Positions 34,012 to 42,576 of a stretch of DNA of 64,000 nucleotides are shown here, in pieces. Numbering within the stretch: position 1 is the stretch's first letter; each line of letters starts with the position of its first letter. Location of the stretch: contig JBLGAR010000004.1 in the NCBI GenBank assembly GCA_047612385.1, forward strand, positions 1 through 64,000. Direction: 5' to 3'. This DNA comes from JBALVT01 sp047612385. Its GTDB lineage: Bacteria > Pseudomonadota > Gammaproteobacteria > Pseudomonadales > Halieaceae. The notes beneath the pieces are model-generated. The model was not told the DNA's origin and ran no database searches. It saw only the letters and a program-made list of their open reading frames with translations. A program made the translations under genes and the position numbers.

Positions 34012-36831
34012 CTAATCGAGCGAACCTTCAACAATCCAACCAAACCACCAGCTTTCAGCAACGGCGGTACCCGGTTCAACCGCGCCCACGAAGTCCGTTT
34101 CATCGAACACGAAGCCCGAACCATTGTCCACTGCGGTAATGGTTGGAGGAGACACGCTAGCCGCACCATCTGTTAGTGCGTAAGCAGCATCAACGGTGAC
34201 GGTCGCATTTCCGGAATTAAGCTCAGTGTCGGCATCACGCTTGTTGTAAAAAGCATCGGCACACTCACCAATAACATTGACCAGTGCAACATCAGATTCA
34301 ATGATCAGCGAATCATCGCCATTCACATCGGCATCGTCGATACGGATACAGCCGGTATCAAAATCTTTGACAGCGGTATTATAGATAGAGACTGTTAATG
34401 CACCTCGCAGTCGCATTCCAGGTTGAGCGCCTGCATTACTGTCGAGGGCATTGTTAACATCGCTACCCAGGATCAGGATGTTGGCCAGGACAGCTTCTGT
34501 CTCTGGAGCATAATCGTCATCACTGGAGTTCGCTTCGATGCCGCGTGGGTCGTTACTACCGGTCGGTGCTGCTTTGTTCGGGTTTTTCCGCACAATCGCG
34601 TACTGGATGTTGCCCTGATAGCCCTCATCGAAATCAATGTCGTCATCATCGTTATTGGTTAACACCGCATAGCGAACGTTGACCGTGCCGCCAAACCATT
34701 CGATACCATCATCGAGGTTTCCGTGCACTTGAATGTATTCGATGCTGGTTCCATGACCAACGCCCTGCAAAGTCAGGCCGTTAATTTCATTGTTCGGTCC
34801 GGCGACCCTGCCGCCTTCGGCTATACGAACATAGCGAATCGTTCCGCTGTTGTCCGCGGGATCATTGCCACCATAGTTTCCTACAACAGTACCGCCCTCT
34901 CCGACTACGTTACAGGTAGTGCCGCTGCCGAAACAGGCGCCGGTGCCGCCCTGACCATACTGTGGAGCAAAGCCCTGGACAATGACGCCACCCCATTCAC
35001 CTTCTCCGTCGAGATCATCGTCGGACAAGCTTGAGAAGGTAATAGGCGATGCTGCTGAGCCAATCGCGTTAAGTTTGGAACCTCGAGTTACCAGTAATGA
35101 GCCAGTGTCAAAGGCGCGAACCTGCACGCCTGGGCGAATCGTTAACGTGACGCCCGCATCTCGAACCGCCTGCACATCGGCCTCGTTCTCAACAGTATCA
35201 TTGCCTCGCCCAACCAACACCTCACCATCGAGTCGCCATTCAACACCACTTATTAGCGTGTAGTCCTGGTCGATAACGCCAGATATTGTGCAAACCGTGT
35301 CGCTATCGGTGCAGCTGACAAAATCAGCCGCGGCCAACACCTCCGGTGTTCCAACCGTATTCGGCAAAGTCCAGCCTTCCCACCACGCTTCACCTCGGGG
35401 GTCTACCGCACCGATATAGTCGGTCTGATCAAACACGAAACCCGAGCCATTATTAACAGCATTAATAACCGGCGCAGAAGCCAGTAAAGCAGCTGACTCG
35501 TTGATCGCCAAAGATGCACTGTAGCTCAAAGTCTGTGAAACAACGTTCTGCTCCGAATCGGCAGTACGCTTGTTGTAAATACCGTCTTCGCAATCAGCAA
35601 GAATATTTACCAGAGTTACGTTGGAGTCAATTACTAGCGAATCATCGCCATTAACATCGGCATCATCGATGCGAATACAGCCGTCGTCAAACTCGCCAAC
35701 AGCACTATTGTAGATGCCAACGGTAACAGCACCACGCAAGCGCATTCCGGGTTGGCGGCCACTGTCGGACGCAGCATTGTTTACAAGATCGCTTCCAATG
35801 ATAGAGATGTTTGCGAGCACCGCTTCAGTCTCAGGAACGTATTGATCGTCGCTGGAGTTCGCTTCGATACCACGCGGGTCGTTACTACCCGAGGGAACTG
35901 ACTTATCTTTGGTTTTTTCGATAATGGCGTACTGAATATTGCCCTGATAACCTTCGTCGAAATCGATATCGTCATCATCGTTGCCAGTGAGTACCAGGTA
36001 GCGTGCGTCTACCGTACCGCCAAACCACTCGACGCCGTCGTCCAGGTTATTGTGAACCTGCACATATTCCAAAACGGTGCCATGACCAACACCCTGCAAA
36101 GTGATGCCATTAATCTCGTTATTAGGGCCCGCTACCAAGCCGCCTTCTGCGACACGGACATAGCGGATAATACCGCTGTTATCGGCTGGATTATTACCAC
36201 CGTAGACAGAGATGTCTGTTCCCCCCTCGCCCTCTACGTTACACACCTCTCCCGCGCCAAAACAAGCGCCGGTGCCACCTTGACCATACTGCGGCGCAAA
36301 GCCTTGCAGAATCAACCCACCCCACTCGCCCAGACCATCAAAATTGTCGTCCAGGCTACTGAAGGTGATAGGAGATGATGCTGTACCATCGGCGATCAAT
36401 TTCGATCCCCGAGTCACCAGCAATGTGCCCGTATCAAATGCACGAACGTCTGTACCGGCCTCTACCGTCAATGTAACACCGGCATCGCGGATCGCCTGCA
36501 CGCCGGCAGCGTCTTCAACACTCTCGTTGCCGTTCCCCACAGTAACTGTCCCGCTCAGACGCCACTGAATATCGCTGTTTAGTGTGTAGTCTTTATCCAC
36601 AACACCTTCGATGCTGGCAACGGAGCAATCGTCGTTAAAACTCACAAAATCCGCTTCGACAACGTTGTCGCAATTACCGTTTCCTGGTTCTGGATTGGGT
36701 GTACCACCGCCCCCGGTCGCTGGCTGGTTGATTTCAATATTGACCCTGTCACCTTCGGAGCCGCCACCACAACCTGTGGTGACTGCCGCGATTGCAACAA
36801 GGAACGCTGTCAAAAACTCTTTGTTCTTCAT
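34012..36831 (-). CDS. Large acidic lipoprotein made of two tandem homologous halves
   Basis: A 939-residue lipoprotein from the ATG at 36831. The signal ends VTTGC with a Gly-rich tail (GCGGGSEG), then a short linker. Two homologous units of about 430 residues follow. Both contain DYTL, WRL-x-G, QA(I/V)RDAGVTLT, RAFDTG-LLVTRGSK, EWGG, GFAPQYGQGGTGACFG, NEING-TLQGVGHGT, DDGxEWFGGTV, NDDDDIDFDEGYQGNIQYAI, GSNDPRGIEANSSDD and IRIDDADVNGDDSL. The repeated Asp/Asn clusters suggest bound calcium. It follows the TonB receptor by 100 bases on the same strand, so a surface-exposed partner of that receptor, loosely like SusD with SusC, is a reasonable inference. I cannot name a ligand. Confidence 0.75.
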   Translation of the reverse strand: MKNKEFLTAFLVAIAAVTTGCGGGSEGDRVNIEINQPATGGGGTPNPEPGNGNCDNVVEADFVSFNDDCSVASIEGVVDKDYTLNSDIQWRLSGTVTVGNGNESVEDAAGVQAIRDAGVTLTVEAGTDVRAFDTGTLLVTRGSKLIADGTASSPITFSSLDDNFDGLGEWGGLILQGFAPQYGQGGTGACFGAGEVCNVEGEGGTDISVYGGNNPADNSGIIRYVRVAEGGLVAGPNNEINGITLQGVGHGTVLEYVQVHNNLDDGVEWFGGTVDARYLVLTGNDDDDIDFDEGYQGNIQYAIIEKTKDKSVPSGSNDPRGIEANSSDDQYVPETEAVLANISIIGSDLVNNAASDSGRQPGMRLRGAVTVGIYNSAVGEFDDGCIRIDDADVNGDDSLVIDSNVTLVNILADCEDGIYNKRTADSEQNVVSQTLSYSASLAINESAALLASAPVINAVNNGSGFVFDQTDYIGAVDPRGEAWWEGWTLPNTVGTPEVLAAADFVSCTDSDTVCTISGVIDQDYTLISGVEWRLDGEVLVGRGNDTVENEADVQAVRDAGVTLTIRPGVQVRAFDTGSLLVTRGSKLNAIGSAASPITFSSLSDDDLDGEGEWGGVIVQGFAPQYGQGGTGACFGSGTTCNVVGEGGTVVGNYGGNDPADNSGTIRYVRIAEGGRVAGPNNEINGLTLQGVGHGTSIEYIQVHGNLDDGIEWFGGTVNVRYAVLTNNDDDDIDFDEGYQGNIQYAIVRKNPNKAAPTGSNDPRGIEANSSDDDYAPETEAVLANILILGSDVNNALDSNAGAQPGMRLRGALTVSIYNTAVKDFDTGCIRIDDADVNGDDSLIIESDVALVNVIGECADAFYNKRDADTELNSGNATVTVDAAYALTDGAASVSPPTITAVDNGSGFVFDETDFVGAVEPGTAVAESWWFGWIVEGSLD
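34015..35328 (-). repeat. Second homologous unit of the duplicated lipoprotein
   Basis: Encodes about residues 502-939 of the lipoprotein and aligns along its whole length with 35350-36654. Some stretches are near-identical at DNA level, for example around 34516-34560 against 35852-35890. Confidence 0.85.
35350..36654 (-). repeat. First homologous unit of the duplicated lipoprotein
   Basis: Encodes about residues 60-494. It has the same motif order as the second unit, consistent with an in-frame tandem duplication of about 1.3 kb. Confidence 0.85.
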
Positions 36832-36930
36832 GTCTAATTCCCCAATCAATCAATAATTCTAGATATTTTTTTCGTGTTTTTTTCAATAAAAAAGTGCTCG
36901 AGAACGACTAGCTTCAACTCTGTGATTCTC

Positions 36931-39900
36931 TTACAGAAACTCATATTTCAAACTGATACCTATAGCCCTACCATTTTCATAACTTTCGATCGCACTGTTG
37001 TTCTGAGAAAATTCCACCTTCTCGTTTAATAAATTCTTGATCGAAGCTTCGAGCGTGAAGGAGTCGCTGAAGATCTTTTCATAGGTAAAATCTATCAGTA
37101 CCCGAGCGTCCTCAAATTCAGCACCTGTGGCTGCTCCGCGACTAATCCGAAAGATTCGATCGTCGAAGTAGTTCACCAGCAAGGTGAACTTCTGTTCCGT
37201 AGGATAGTGGTCAAAGCCGAGCTGGAAGTTGGCCAACCACTCAGATTGCCCCTGCAAAGTACGACCGTCCGCGTTCACACCTTCTAATCGAAGCGAGTCC
37301 TCAGATAGATCTACCTCTGAATCGATATAGGACAGGTTGCCGCCAATAAAGAGCATATATTCGTCGTGATCAATCAGGTTTTTATTCGCATCCAACTCAA
37401 CGCCCAGAAGATCCGCGCTGTCCTGATTAACAAAAGTTATACCTCCGGCCGCTGAGCCCGAGGCATCCGGAATTGCTCGTTCTATCGGGCTGTCGATTTG
37501 TTTGGTAAAAATAGCCAGCGAGATGCTCTCGTCTTCACTGAAGTAGTACTCCGCGCGAAGGTCGAGATTGTCGATAGTGGACACCTGCAGATCTGGATTG
37601 CCGAAGATAGGATCATCGGTCTCTGGATCAAAGGATTGCGACTCTGAGCGCTCAATCAGTCCAGGATAAGACACTGTTTCGCTATAACCGGCACGCAACT
37701 GTATTTCATCTGTAATACGCCAAGTGAGGTTTAGCGCAGGATACCAATCATCGTGATCGAGCGAGTTAGAGGCCGACGCTTGATTCGGATAATCCAGCTG
37801 CTGACTAAAATCCTCAAAGCGCGCCCCGAATAACACGCTCAGCTGCTCACCAAAGTCGGTATTGCTCGTAATGTAGTAGGATTTGATTTCCTCTTGGGAC
37901 TCGTATGAGTCGGTATCGGTAGTGTTGGCAGACAAACGCACACGATCCAGCGCGAAGTTTTGATAGGGCAGGATGTCTCGCTCAATATCCTGATCTATTC
38001 CAAGATCCAAATCGTTCAAACTGCCCAGACGAATACCAAATCGATACTGCTCTACTTCACGATCCTTGTCAGACCAAAGGACACCGGCTTTGAAATCAGT
38101 TAGGACCGTGTTGCTCCACTCCAGTGGCAGCGTATAGTCGAACCCGATATCGGTACTATTTTCGTTCAGGTCCGACCAACGTCGCTCAAATGAAGACGTA
38201 GACAAGCTGTCGTTAAAATAGGTGTACTGCCGGCGATCGGGTTCATAGCGATCGGTTTGTGAGTAAGCCAACCTCCAGTCAAGTTGGTGAGGCTGCGCGC
38301 CAAAATCGAATTCGTGGTGTCCGGAGAAAGACTGTGAGATGAATTCGCGTTCTACCCATTCAAGTACTGCGCTGCTGATTGAATTGTCTTCTCGGCGTTC
38401 AATACCCTGCTCTTGCCGAGTGGTGTCGTCCGAACTGCGCAACACCGTGGTTTTCGACAGGATTTCGTCTGCTTCGCCGAATTCATAGCCCACGACTACA
38501 TATCCGGTCAGTGCAGTGGTCTCGCGCGAGCGCATGTAGCTACCGACAGTCTCCAGCGGATTGCTTAGTTTGGCAGTACCTCGATCCGTGGTCTCCCGGT
38601 CAAAAGAGAGGGCCAGATAGTAGCCCCACTCACTGTCGCCGGCCGACAGCCGATCACCGTATACCCAGGACGCGTCCACATCGGGAAGCGCTTCTTTAGT
38701 GGATATGTTGTAATCATCCTGAAACTGGACTCCCAATTGAGCAGCGTCTAATTCTGATGTACACCGGATAGGGTCGATCGCCGGATCGCAGATGGTAAGA
38801 GAGCTACCACCGCGCGTAGCGGCAACAACGTCGCGGGGCAGGTCGCGAAGACCGCTGTCAACGCCTAACCAGTCATAATTGCTACCGCGATATTTAACAA
38901 TGTCATCGCCGGTAAAGTCGGTGTTGTAACCGAAAGATCCGGAAATTTTGTGTATCTTTTCATCCGGTAATCCGCGAGTTTCAATTTTTATCGCGCCACC
39001 GGTCGTCGTGGCCAATTGATCGGGCGTGTAAGATTTTTGAATCTCAATCCCGCCGAGTATCGAAGTGGGAAACAGGTCCAACTGCACATCACGTCGCTGG
39101 GGGTCGGTACTGGGCATGAGCAAGCCATTGAGCGTGCTTGAGACATAGCGGCCGTCCAAACCTCGTACAGTCGCATACTTACTGTCAGTCACTGCTACAC
39201 CCGATACTCGATTAAGCGCCGAAGCAACGTCGCTATCCCCAAAGCGCTCCAATTGAGCAATATCAATCGCATTGGTAATGGAGGTCGCATAGCGCTCGAT
39301 ACTCGAAGAGTCTTCCACCGGGTTGAAAACACCGAGGACAAAAACCTCTTCTATAGAATCGTCGTATGAGATCTCGGAACCATCATTTTCGAAAAGCTTG
39401 AAACCTGCAGTTACCCCTAGGTCGGCAAGAATGCGAATGCCGCTAACATCTATGTTGCGGTAGTCCGGATAGCTCACCTCGATGTCATAAAGGCCCCGTG
39501 GCACCGACATCAGGTAGACTCCACTATCATCGGTGCTGGCGCTGTATTGGGTACCTACCAGATTTACAGTGGCGCCAACCACTGGATAGCCCGCTATGTT
39601 TGTAATTGCTCCGGTCAGATAGCCCTCAGCTGCTTCGCTATCGGGGCCATACTTAGCCATCCGCACCACTGGCTCCTCACTGGCGTCATCCGTAAACGTG
39701 ACACTTATCTCCACGTCCTCATCAGGTGCTGAAGAAAAATCTATGGGATAAGTTATGGCATTGGCGGTGAGAACAAGCTCGTGCTGACCCGGAACCAAAT
39801 CGCCCTTCGCACTGCCCCGTGCGTCGGTGTCACCGAGGTCATCACCATCCAAGGCTACGACGACGCCCTTTAGTGGGGCCTCCTCGAGAAAAGTCAGCAG

Positions 39901-39975
39901 ATAGAGGTTGGCGGAATGGGCCTGATACGTGAACAGCGCAAACACCAAACCCGCATAAACTGTAAATCTCTTCAT
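36931..39975 (-). CDS. TonB-dependent outer-membrane receptor
   Basis: A 1014-residue receptor with a signal peptide (1-21, YQAHS). Two N-terminal carboxypeptidase-regulatory-like beta-sandwich domains follow (about 25-75 and 115-195, the second with VVGATVNLVGTQYSASTDDSGVY). Next come a possible TonB box (EEVFVLG), the plug (DVASALNRVSGVAVTDSKYATVRGLDGRY near 250; SYTPDQLATTTGGAIKIETRG), and a 22-strand barrel ending LKYEFL. The substrate is not evident. It is encoded just upstream of the duplicated lipoprotein, and its promoter region has Pho-box-like repeats (40082-40114). A phosphate-starvation role, such as uptake of a phosphorylated compound, is inference. Confidence 0.88.
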   Translation of the reverse strand: MKRFTVYAGLVFALFTYQAHSANLYLLTFLEEAPLKGVVVALDGDDLGDTDARGSAKGDLVPGQHELVLTANAITYPIDFSSAPDEDVEISVTFTDDASEEPVVRMAKYGPDSEAAEGYLTGAITNIAGYPVVGATVNLVGTQYSASTDDSGVYLMSVPRGLYDIEVSYPDYRNIDVSGIRILADLGVTAGFKLFENDGSEISYDDSIEEVFVLGVFNPVEDSSSIERYATSITNAIDIAQLERFGDSDVASALNRVSGVAVTDSKYATVRGLDGRYVSSTLNGLLMPSTDPQRRDVQLDLFPTSILGGIEIQKSYTPDQLATTTGGAIKIETRGLPDEKIHKISGSFGYNTDFTGDDIVKYRGSNYDWLGVDSGLRDLPRDVVAATRGGSSLTICDPAIDPIRCTSELDAAQLGVQFQDDYNISTKEALPDVDASWVYGDRLSAGDSEWGYYLALSFDRETTDRGTAKLSNPLETVGSYMRSRETTALTGYVVVGYEFGEADEILSKTTVLRSSDDTTRQEQGIERREDNSISSAVLEWVEREFISQSFSGHHEFDFGAQPHQLDWRLAYSQTDRYEPDRRQYTYFNDSLSTSSFERRWSDLNENSTDIGFDYTLPLEWSNTVLTDFKAGVLWSDKDREVEQYRFGIRLGSLNDLDLGIDQDIERDILPYQNFALDRVRLSANTTDTDSYESQEEIKSYYITSNTDFGEQLSVLFGARFEDFSQQLDYPNQASASNSLDHDDWYPALNLTWRITDEIQLRAGYSETVSYPGLIERSESQSFDPETDDPIFGNPDLQVSTIDNLDLRAEYYFSEDESISLAIFTKQIDSPIERAIPDASGSAAGGITFVNQDSADLLGVELDANKNLIDHDEYMLFIGGNLSYIDSEVDLSEDSLRLEGVNADGRTLQGQSEWLANFQLGFDHYPTEQKFTLLVNYFDDRIFRISRGAATGAEFEDARVLIDFTYEKIFSDSFTLEASIKNLLNEKVEFSQNNSAIESYENGRAIGISLKYEFL

Positions 39976-40073
39976 ATTTCAAACACACCTCAACTCGGAA
40001 CTTAAATTCGTTGTAATCGCAGAACGAAGGATGAGCAACAGATCGCACCTAAACTCTACTGAAGGCAGCATCG

Positions 40074-40114
40074 TACCGATCGTTTATGACACTAAAATGA
40101 TATTTGTATTGCAG
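40074..40114 (-). promoter_or_regulatory. Pho-box-like promoter of the TonB receptor
   Basis: Read leftward, three 11-base units occur in tandem: CTGCAAT-ACAA, ATATCAT-TTTA and GTGTCAT-AAAC (40114 to 40082). A TACGAT -10-like element follows within eight bases. This is the arrangement expected for a PhoB-activated promoter, where Pho-box repeats replace the -35 element. Match to consensus CTGTCAT is moderate for the first two units. Confidence 0.5.
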
Positions 40115-40200
40115 AAATGTTAAGAAGAATGGGTTTGCGTTTTTAGCGGGGCTCGAAATGCATGTGAGCTGGCGCTAAACTCTGACCAGGAAAATACTGA

Positions 40201-40557
40201 CTACAGCTGAAAACCCACTTTTTGATAGCTGCCCTGGCATGACTTACTGGTGACGAATACTTCCAAACGGCGGTTAATTTGCCCGGTATCGCTTTCCGCA
40301 ATATCAAACATCAAGCCATCGTAGTAACCCAGGGCTTTGGCAAGAATCGTTGTGCGCTCGGGTTCTTCAAAACCGTCAAGAACCGTATGCCATCGGGCTC
40401 CGTACTCATCATCGTTGATCTGGCCCAAGGCCTGCTCAGCCAAAACACAGGCCATTGCACGTGAAGCAAGAAACTCTTCAGCAGCCATCGACAAAGCGGA
40501 GACGTTACTACAGAAAAAACCCGAAGCGATGGCCAGTGTTGCGATACGAAGATTCAT
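40201..40557 (-). CDS. Small secreted protein of unknown family
   Basis: A 118-residue protein with a signal peptide (about 1-21, NVSA). It has two cysteines in the mature part (MACVLAEQ, SKSCQGSY) that could form a disulfide, and a central helix-rich stretch. I do not recognise the family. A near-perfect Pho-box tandem repeat about 180 bases upstream is oriented toward it. Confidence 0.65.
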   Translation of the reverse strand: MNLRIATLAIASGFFCSNVSALSMAAEEFLASRAMACVLAEQALGQINDDEYGARWHTVLDGFEEPERTTILAKALGYYDGLMFDIAESDTGQINRRLEVFVTSKSCQGSYQKVGFQL

Positions 40558-40735
40558 AGGTGTCCAGCTCGACTAAAAATAGCGGCCACTCAATTGGGCC
40601 TTCAAAGTGCAGTAGTCTAGCGGGTTAGTTTTACAGAAATATTACAGCGGCGTTAAGAGCGCTGTTATCGCTTGCACAAGCCGATAGCAGCGCCTCAGAA
40701 GGAAGCGGAGATTATTAAAACTCGCCTTGTTAAGC

Positions 40736-40757
40736 TTTTGTGACATTTTTGTTACAT
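40736..40757 (-). promoter_or_regulatory. Strong Pho-box-like direct repeat
   Basis: Read on the minus strand, the two 11-mers ATGTAAC-AAAA and ATGTCAC-AAAA lie head to tail and differ at one base. Seven-base halves spaced by four A residues are the classic PhoB dimer site. It sits between two divergent small secreted-protein genes and points toward the leftward one; it could serve both. Confidence 0.65.
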
Positions 40758-40817
40758 TTGGAGAGAGCATTACGAATAAACGGTGTAGTGTATGACTATC
40801 GATCAGAGGTTCTTATT

Positions 40818-41138
40818 ATGAAACTTAATCACTCAATGGCCGTCTCGATTCTCTGCAGTGCAATAGCCGTTACCGCGCAGGCAGAATCTAGTCGCGACTG
40901 CCGCCTTGAAGGAACAGTCTTAAAGGGTGACAACGATGAAGTTCGCGTAAAAATTCATCGTGTAGAGAAATACAGTAATGATAGTGCGTGCCGAATTCGT
41001 CGTGATAGAAAGCTCAAATTCAAACTTCCGGACGACCCGAGACTGAGGGAATTGGCTCCGGGTAGCGAGGTTCAGTATCGCTACCGCACCGATGAAGCAG
41101 GTGATTCGAAAACAGAGCTCGTCAAAATCTCTACATAA
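40818..41138 (+). CDS. Small secreted basic protein, paralogue A
   Basis: A 106-residue protein from the ATG at 40818 (CAGAGG upstream) with a signal peptide ending TAQAES. The mature part has CRLEGTV, a His-containing strand, a second cysteine (ACRIRRDRKLKFKLP), a PGSEVQYRY motif and many Lys/Arg. It is paralogous to the protein at 43628-43963, sharing the C-x-(V/L)EGTV, C-R, PGS-VxY-Y pattern. The family is unknown to me; a small beta-barrel is likely. It lies next to the PhoB-family gene and shares an upstream Pho-like site. Confidence 0.7.
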   Translation: MKLNHSMAVSILCSAIAVTAQAESSRDCRLEGTVLKGDNDEVRVKIHRVEKYSNDSACRIRRDRKLKFKLPDDPRLRELAPGSEVQYRYRTDEAGDSKTELVKIST

Positions 41139-41184
41139 GGCGAGTTTCTTCAACTTAGCCCCGCTTTTTCAAAAAGTTCTCTGA

Positions 41185-41217
41185 CTGTTTGGTTTTTGTC
41201 ATCCAAGTGTAACAATT
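41185..41217 (+). promoter_or_regulatory. Pho-box-like repeats upstream of the response regulator
   Basis: Rightward units CTGTTTG-GTTT, TTGTCAT-CCAA and GTGTAAC-AATT follow one another with an 11-base period. TATTAA lies about nine bases downstream as a -10 candidate. The layout suggests the regulator activates its own gene, as PhoB does. Confidence 0.5.
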
Positions 41218-41261
41218 GCGTTATTAAATGAATTCATTAACTGAGTAAAGTTGGTGGATGA

Positions 41262-41975
41262 GTGATGAAGGAAGAAACAATTCTGATCGTGGACGATGAA
41301 GCTTCGATCCGCGAAATGCTGCGCATGGTATTGGATATAGCAGGGTTTAAGTCGATCGAGACCGACAATATACATGACGCGCATGCAATGATTATTGATC
41401 AGAACCCCAGTCTAATACTCTTAGATTGGATGCTTCCAGGTGGCAGTGGCATTGAATTACTGCATCGCCTTAAGAAGCAAGAACATACGCGCGAACTGCC
41501 AATAATCATGCTAACCGCAAAGACAACCGAAGAAAACGTAGTGCAGGGATTGGAGGTTGGCGCCGACGACTACGTGACTAAACCCTTTGCTCCTCGTGAG
41601 TTAGTGGCGCGTATTAAATCCCTCTTAAAACGAAACTCTGGTGGAGAATTCGCACAGCGCTTACAGATGGCTGATCTAACATTAGACCAGCAAAGCCAAC
41701 GGGTATTTCTAGGCACCGAAACCCTGAACCTGGGGCCAACAGAATTTAACCTCTTGAAGTTTTTCATGTCTAATCCCGAGCGCGCCTTCACCCGAACCAA
41801 GTTACTGGATTGTGTTTGGGGTGCAAACGTCTATGTCGAGGAGCGCACAGTAGACGTCCATATCAGACGCCTCAGAGTGGCCTTACAAGGCGAGCACAAA
41901 GACTACAGCCACTTGATTCAAACAGTGAGAGGCACCGGCTACCGATTTTCTTCCAGAGATTTTCTAGCAACATAG
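41262..41975 (+). CDS. phoB: PhoB-like OmpR-family response regulator
   Basis: A 237-residue regulator. The receiver domain has acidic pocket DDE at the N-terminus (ILIVDDEAS), phospho-acceptor Asp55 in LILLDWMLPG, and the conserved Lys in YVTKPFAPREL near 105. The OmpR winged helix follows (about 135-232), with GPTEFNLLKFFM, RTKLLDCVWG and ERTVDVHIRRLR. WMLPGGSG and the DNA-binding helix resemble PhoB. A phoR sensor gene is not adjacent. The Pho-box-like sites around it support the assignment. The start may be the GTG at 41262 or the ATG at 41265. Confidence 0.78.
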   Translation: MMKEETILIVDDEASIREMLRMVLDIAGFKSIETDNIHDAHAMIIDQNPSLILLDWMLPGGSGIELLHRLKKQEHTRELPIIMLTAKTTEENVVQGLEVGADDYVTKPFAPRELVARIKSLLKRNSGGEFAQRLQMADLTLDQQSQRVFLGTETLNLGPTEFNLLKFFMSNPERAFTRTKLLDCVWGANVYVEERTVDVHIRRLRVALQGEHKDYSHLIQTVRGTGYRFSSRDFLAT

Positions 41976-41981
41976 ATCCAA

Positions 41982-42014
41982 CTGTCACAAAAAATACACA
42001 TAAATGTCATAACA
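41982..42014 (+). promoter_or_regulatory. Pho-box-like repeats upstream of the PAP2 phosphatase gene
   Basis: Units CTGTCAC-AAAA, AATACAC-ATAA and ATGTCAT-AACA lie in tandem, starting seven bases after the phoB stop and ending 30 bases before the PAP2 start. The outer units match the PhoB consensus well; the middle one poorly. Confidence 0.58.
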
Positions 42015-42044
42015 GTGCCATGTGCCTAAACAAGAATAGGCATC

Positions 42045-42575
42045 ATGGACATTCTAAAGAAACTACAGTGCTTCGACGTTCAGCTGTTTACTTGGCTGGC
42101 CAGTTCCATTCGCGGACCAGGGGTATTGAGTTTTACCAAAGCGCTGTCTAAAAGTGGCGATGGCTATCTACACATCGCCATTCCAGTTTTACTGTTTACA
42201 CTCAGCGCGAACCACCTTAGCCAGTTTTGTCTCACCCTTACATTGGCCATCACCTGCGAGCGCGCGCTCTATTGGGTTCTGAAAAATTCTCTCAAACGAC
42301 GAAGACCACAGGAATTTGAGCCAAGCTTTCGGTCTCTCATAACCCCCTCTGACCAGTTCAGCTTTCCTTCTGGGCACAGCAGTGCTGCTTTCTTGCTCGC
42401 AACAGTACTTGCGGTCACCTATCCAGGCCCGGTGTTCGTGTTGTACCTATGGGCCATTGGTGTAGCCGTGTCCCGTGTGTTGCTGGGTGTTCACTTTCCA
42501 GGGGACGCTATTGCCGGAGCTATAATGGGAACTACTGTGGCGCTGGCAACTGCGTCGTTACTGGGAGTCGGATAG
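42045..42575 (+). CDS. PAP2-family membrane phosphatase
   Basis: A 176-residue integral-membrane phosphatase with the full three-part signature: KNSLKRRRP (Lys80 to Pro88, KxxxxxxRP), FPSGH (108-111 PSGH) and SRVLLGVHFPGD (Ser143-Arg144, His150, Asp154). About five or six membrane helices are visible. The family dephosphorylates lipid phosphates such as phosphatidate or undecaprenyl diphosphate. It is tightly linked to a glycosyltransferase gene one base downstream and lies behind a Pho-box-like site, so making diacylglycerol during phosphate limitation is a plausible role. Confidence 0.87.
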   Translation: MDILKKLQCFDVQLFTWLASSIRGPGVLSFTKALSKSGDGYLHIAIPVLLFTLSANHLSQFCLTLTLAITCERALYWVLKNSLKRRRPQEFEPSFRSLITPSDQFSFPSGHSSAAFLLATVLAVTYPGPVFVLYLWAIGVAVSRVLLGVHFPGDAIAGAIMGTTVALATASLLGVG

Positions 42576-42576
42576 C

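Noticed and set aside
34015..36654. Tandem DNA duplication read as a mobile element or assembly artefact
   Set aside because: The copies have diverged at many synonymous and non-synonymous sites while keeping frame, so this is an old internal gene duplication.
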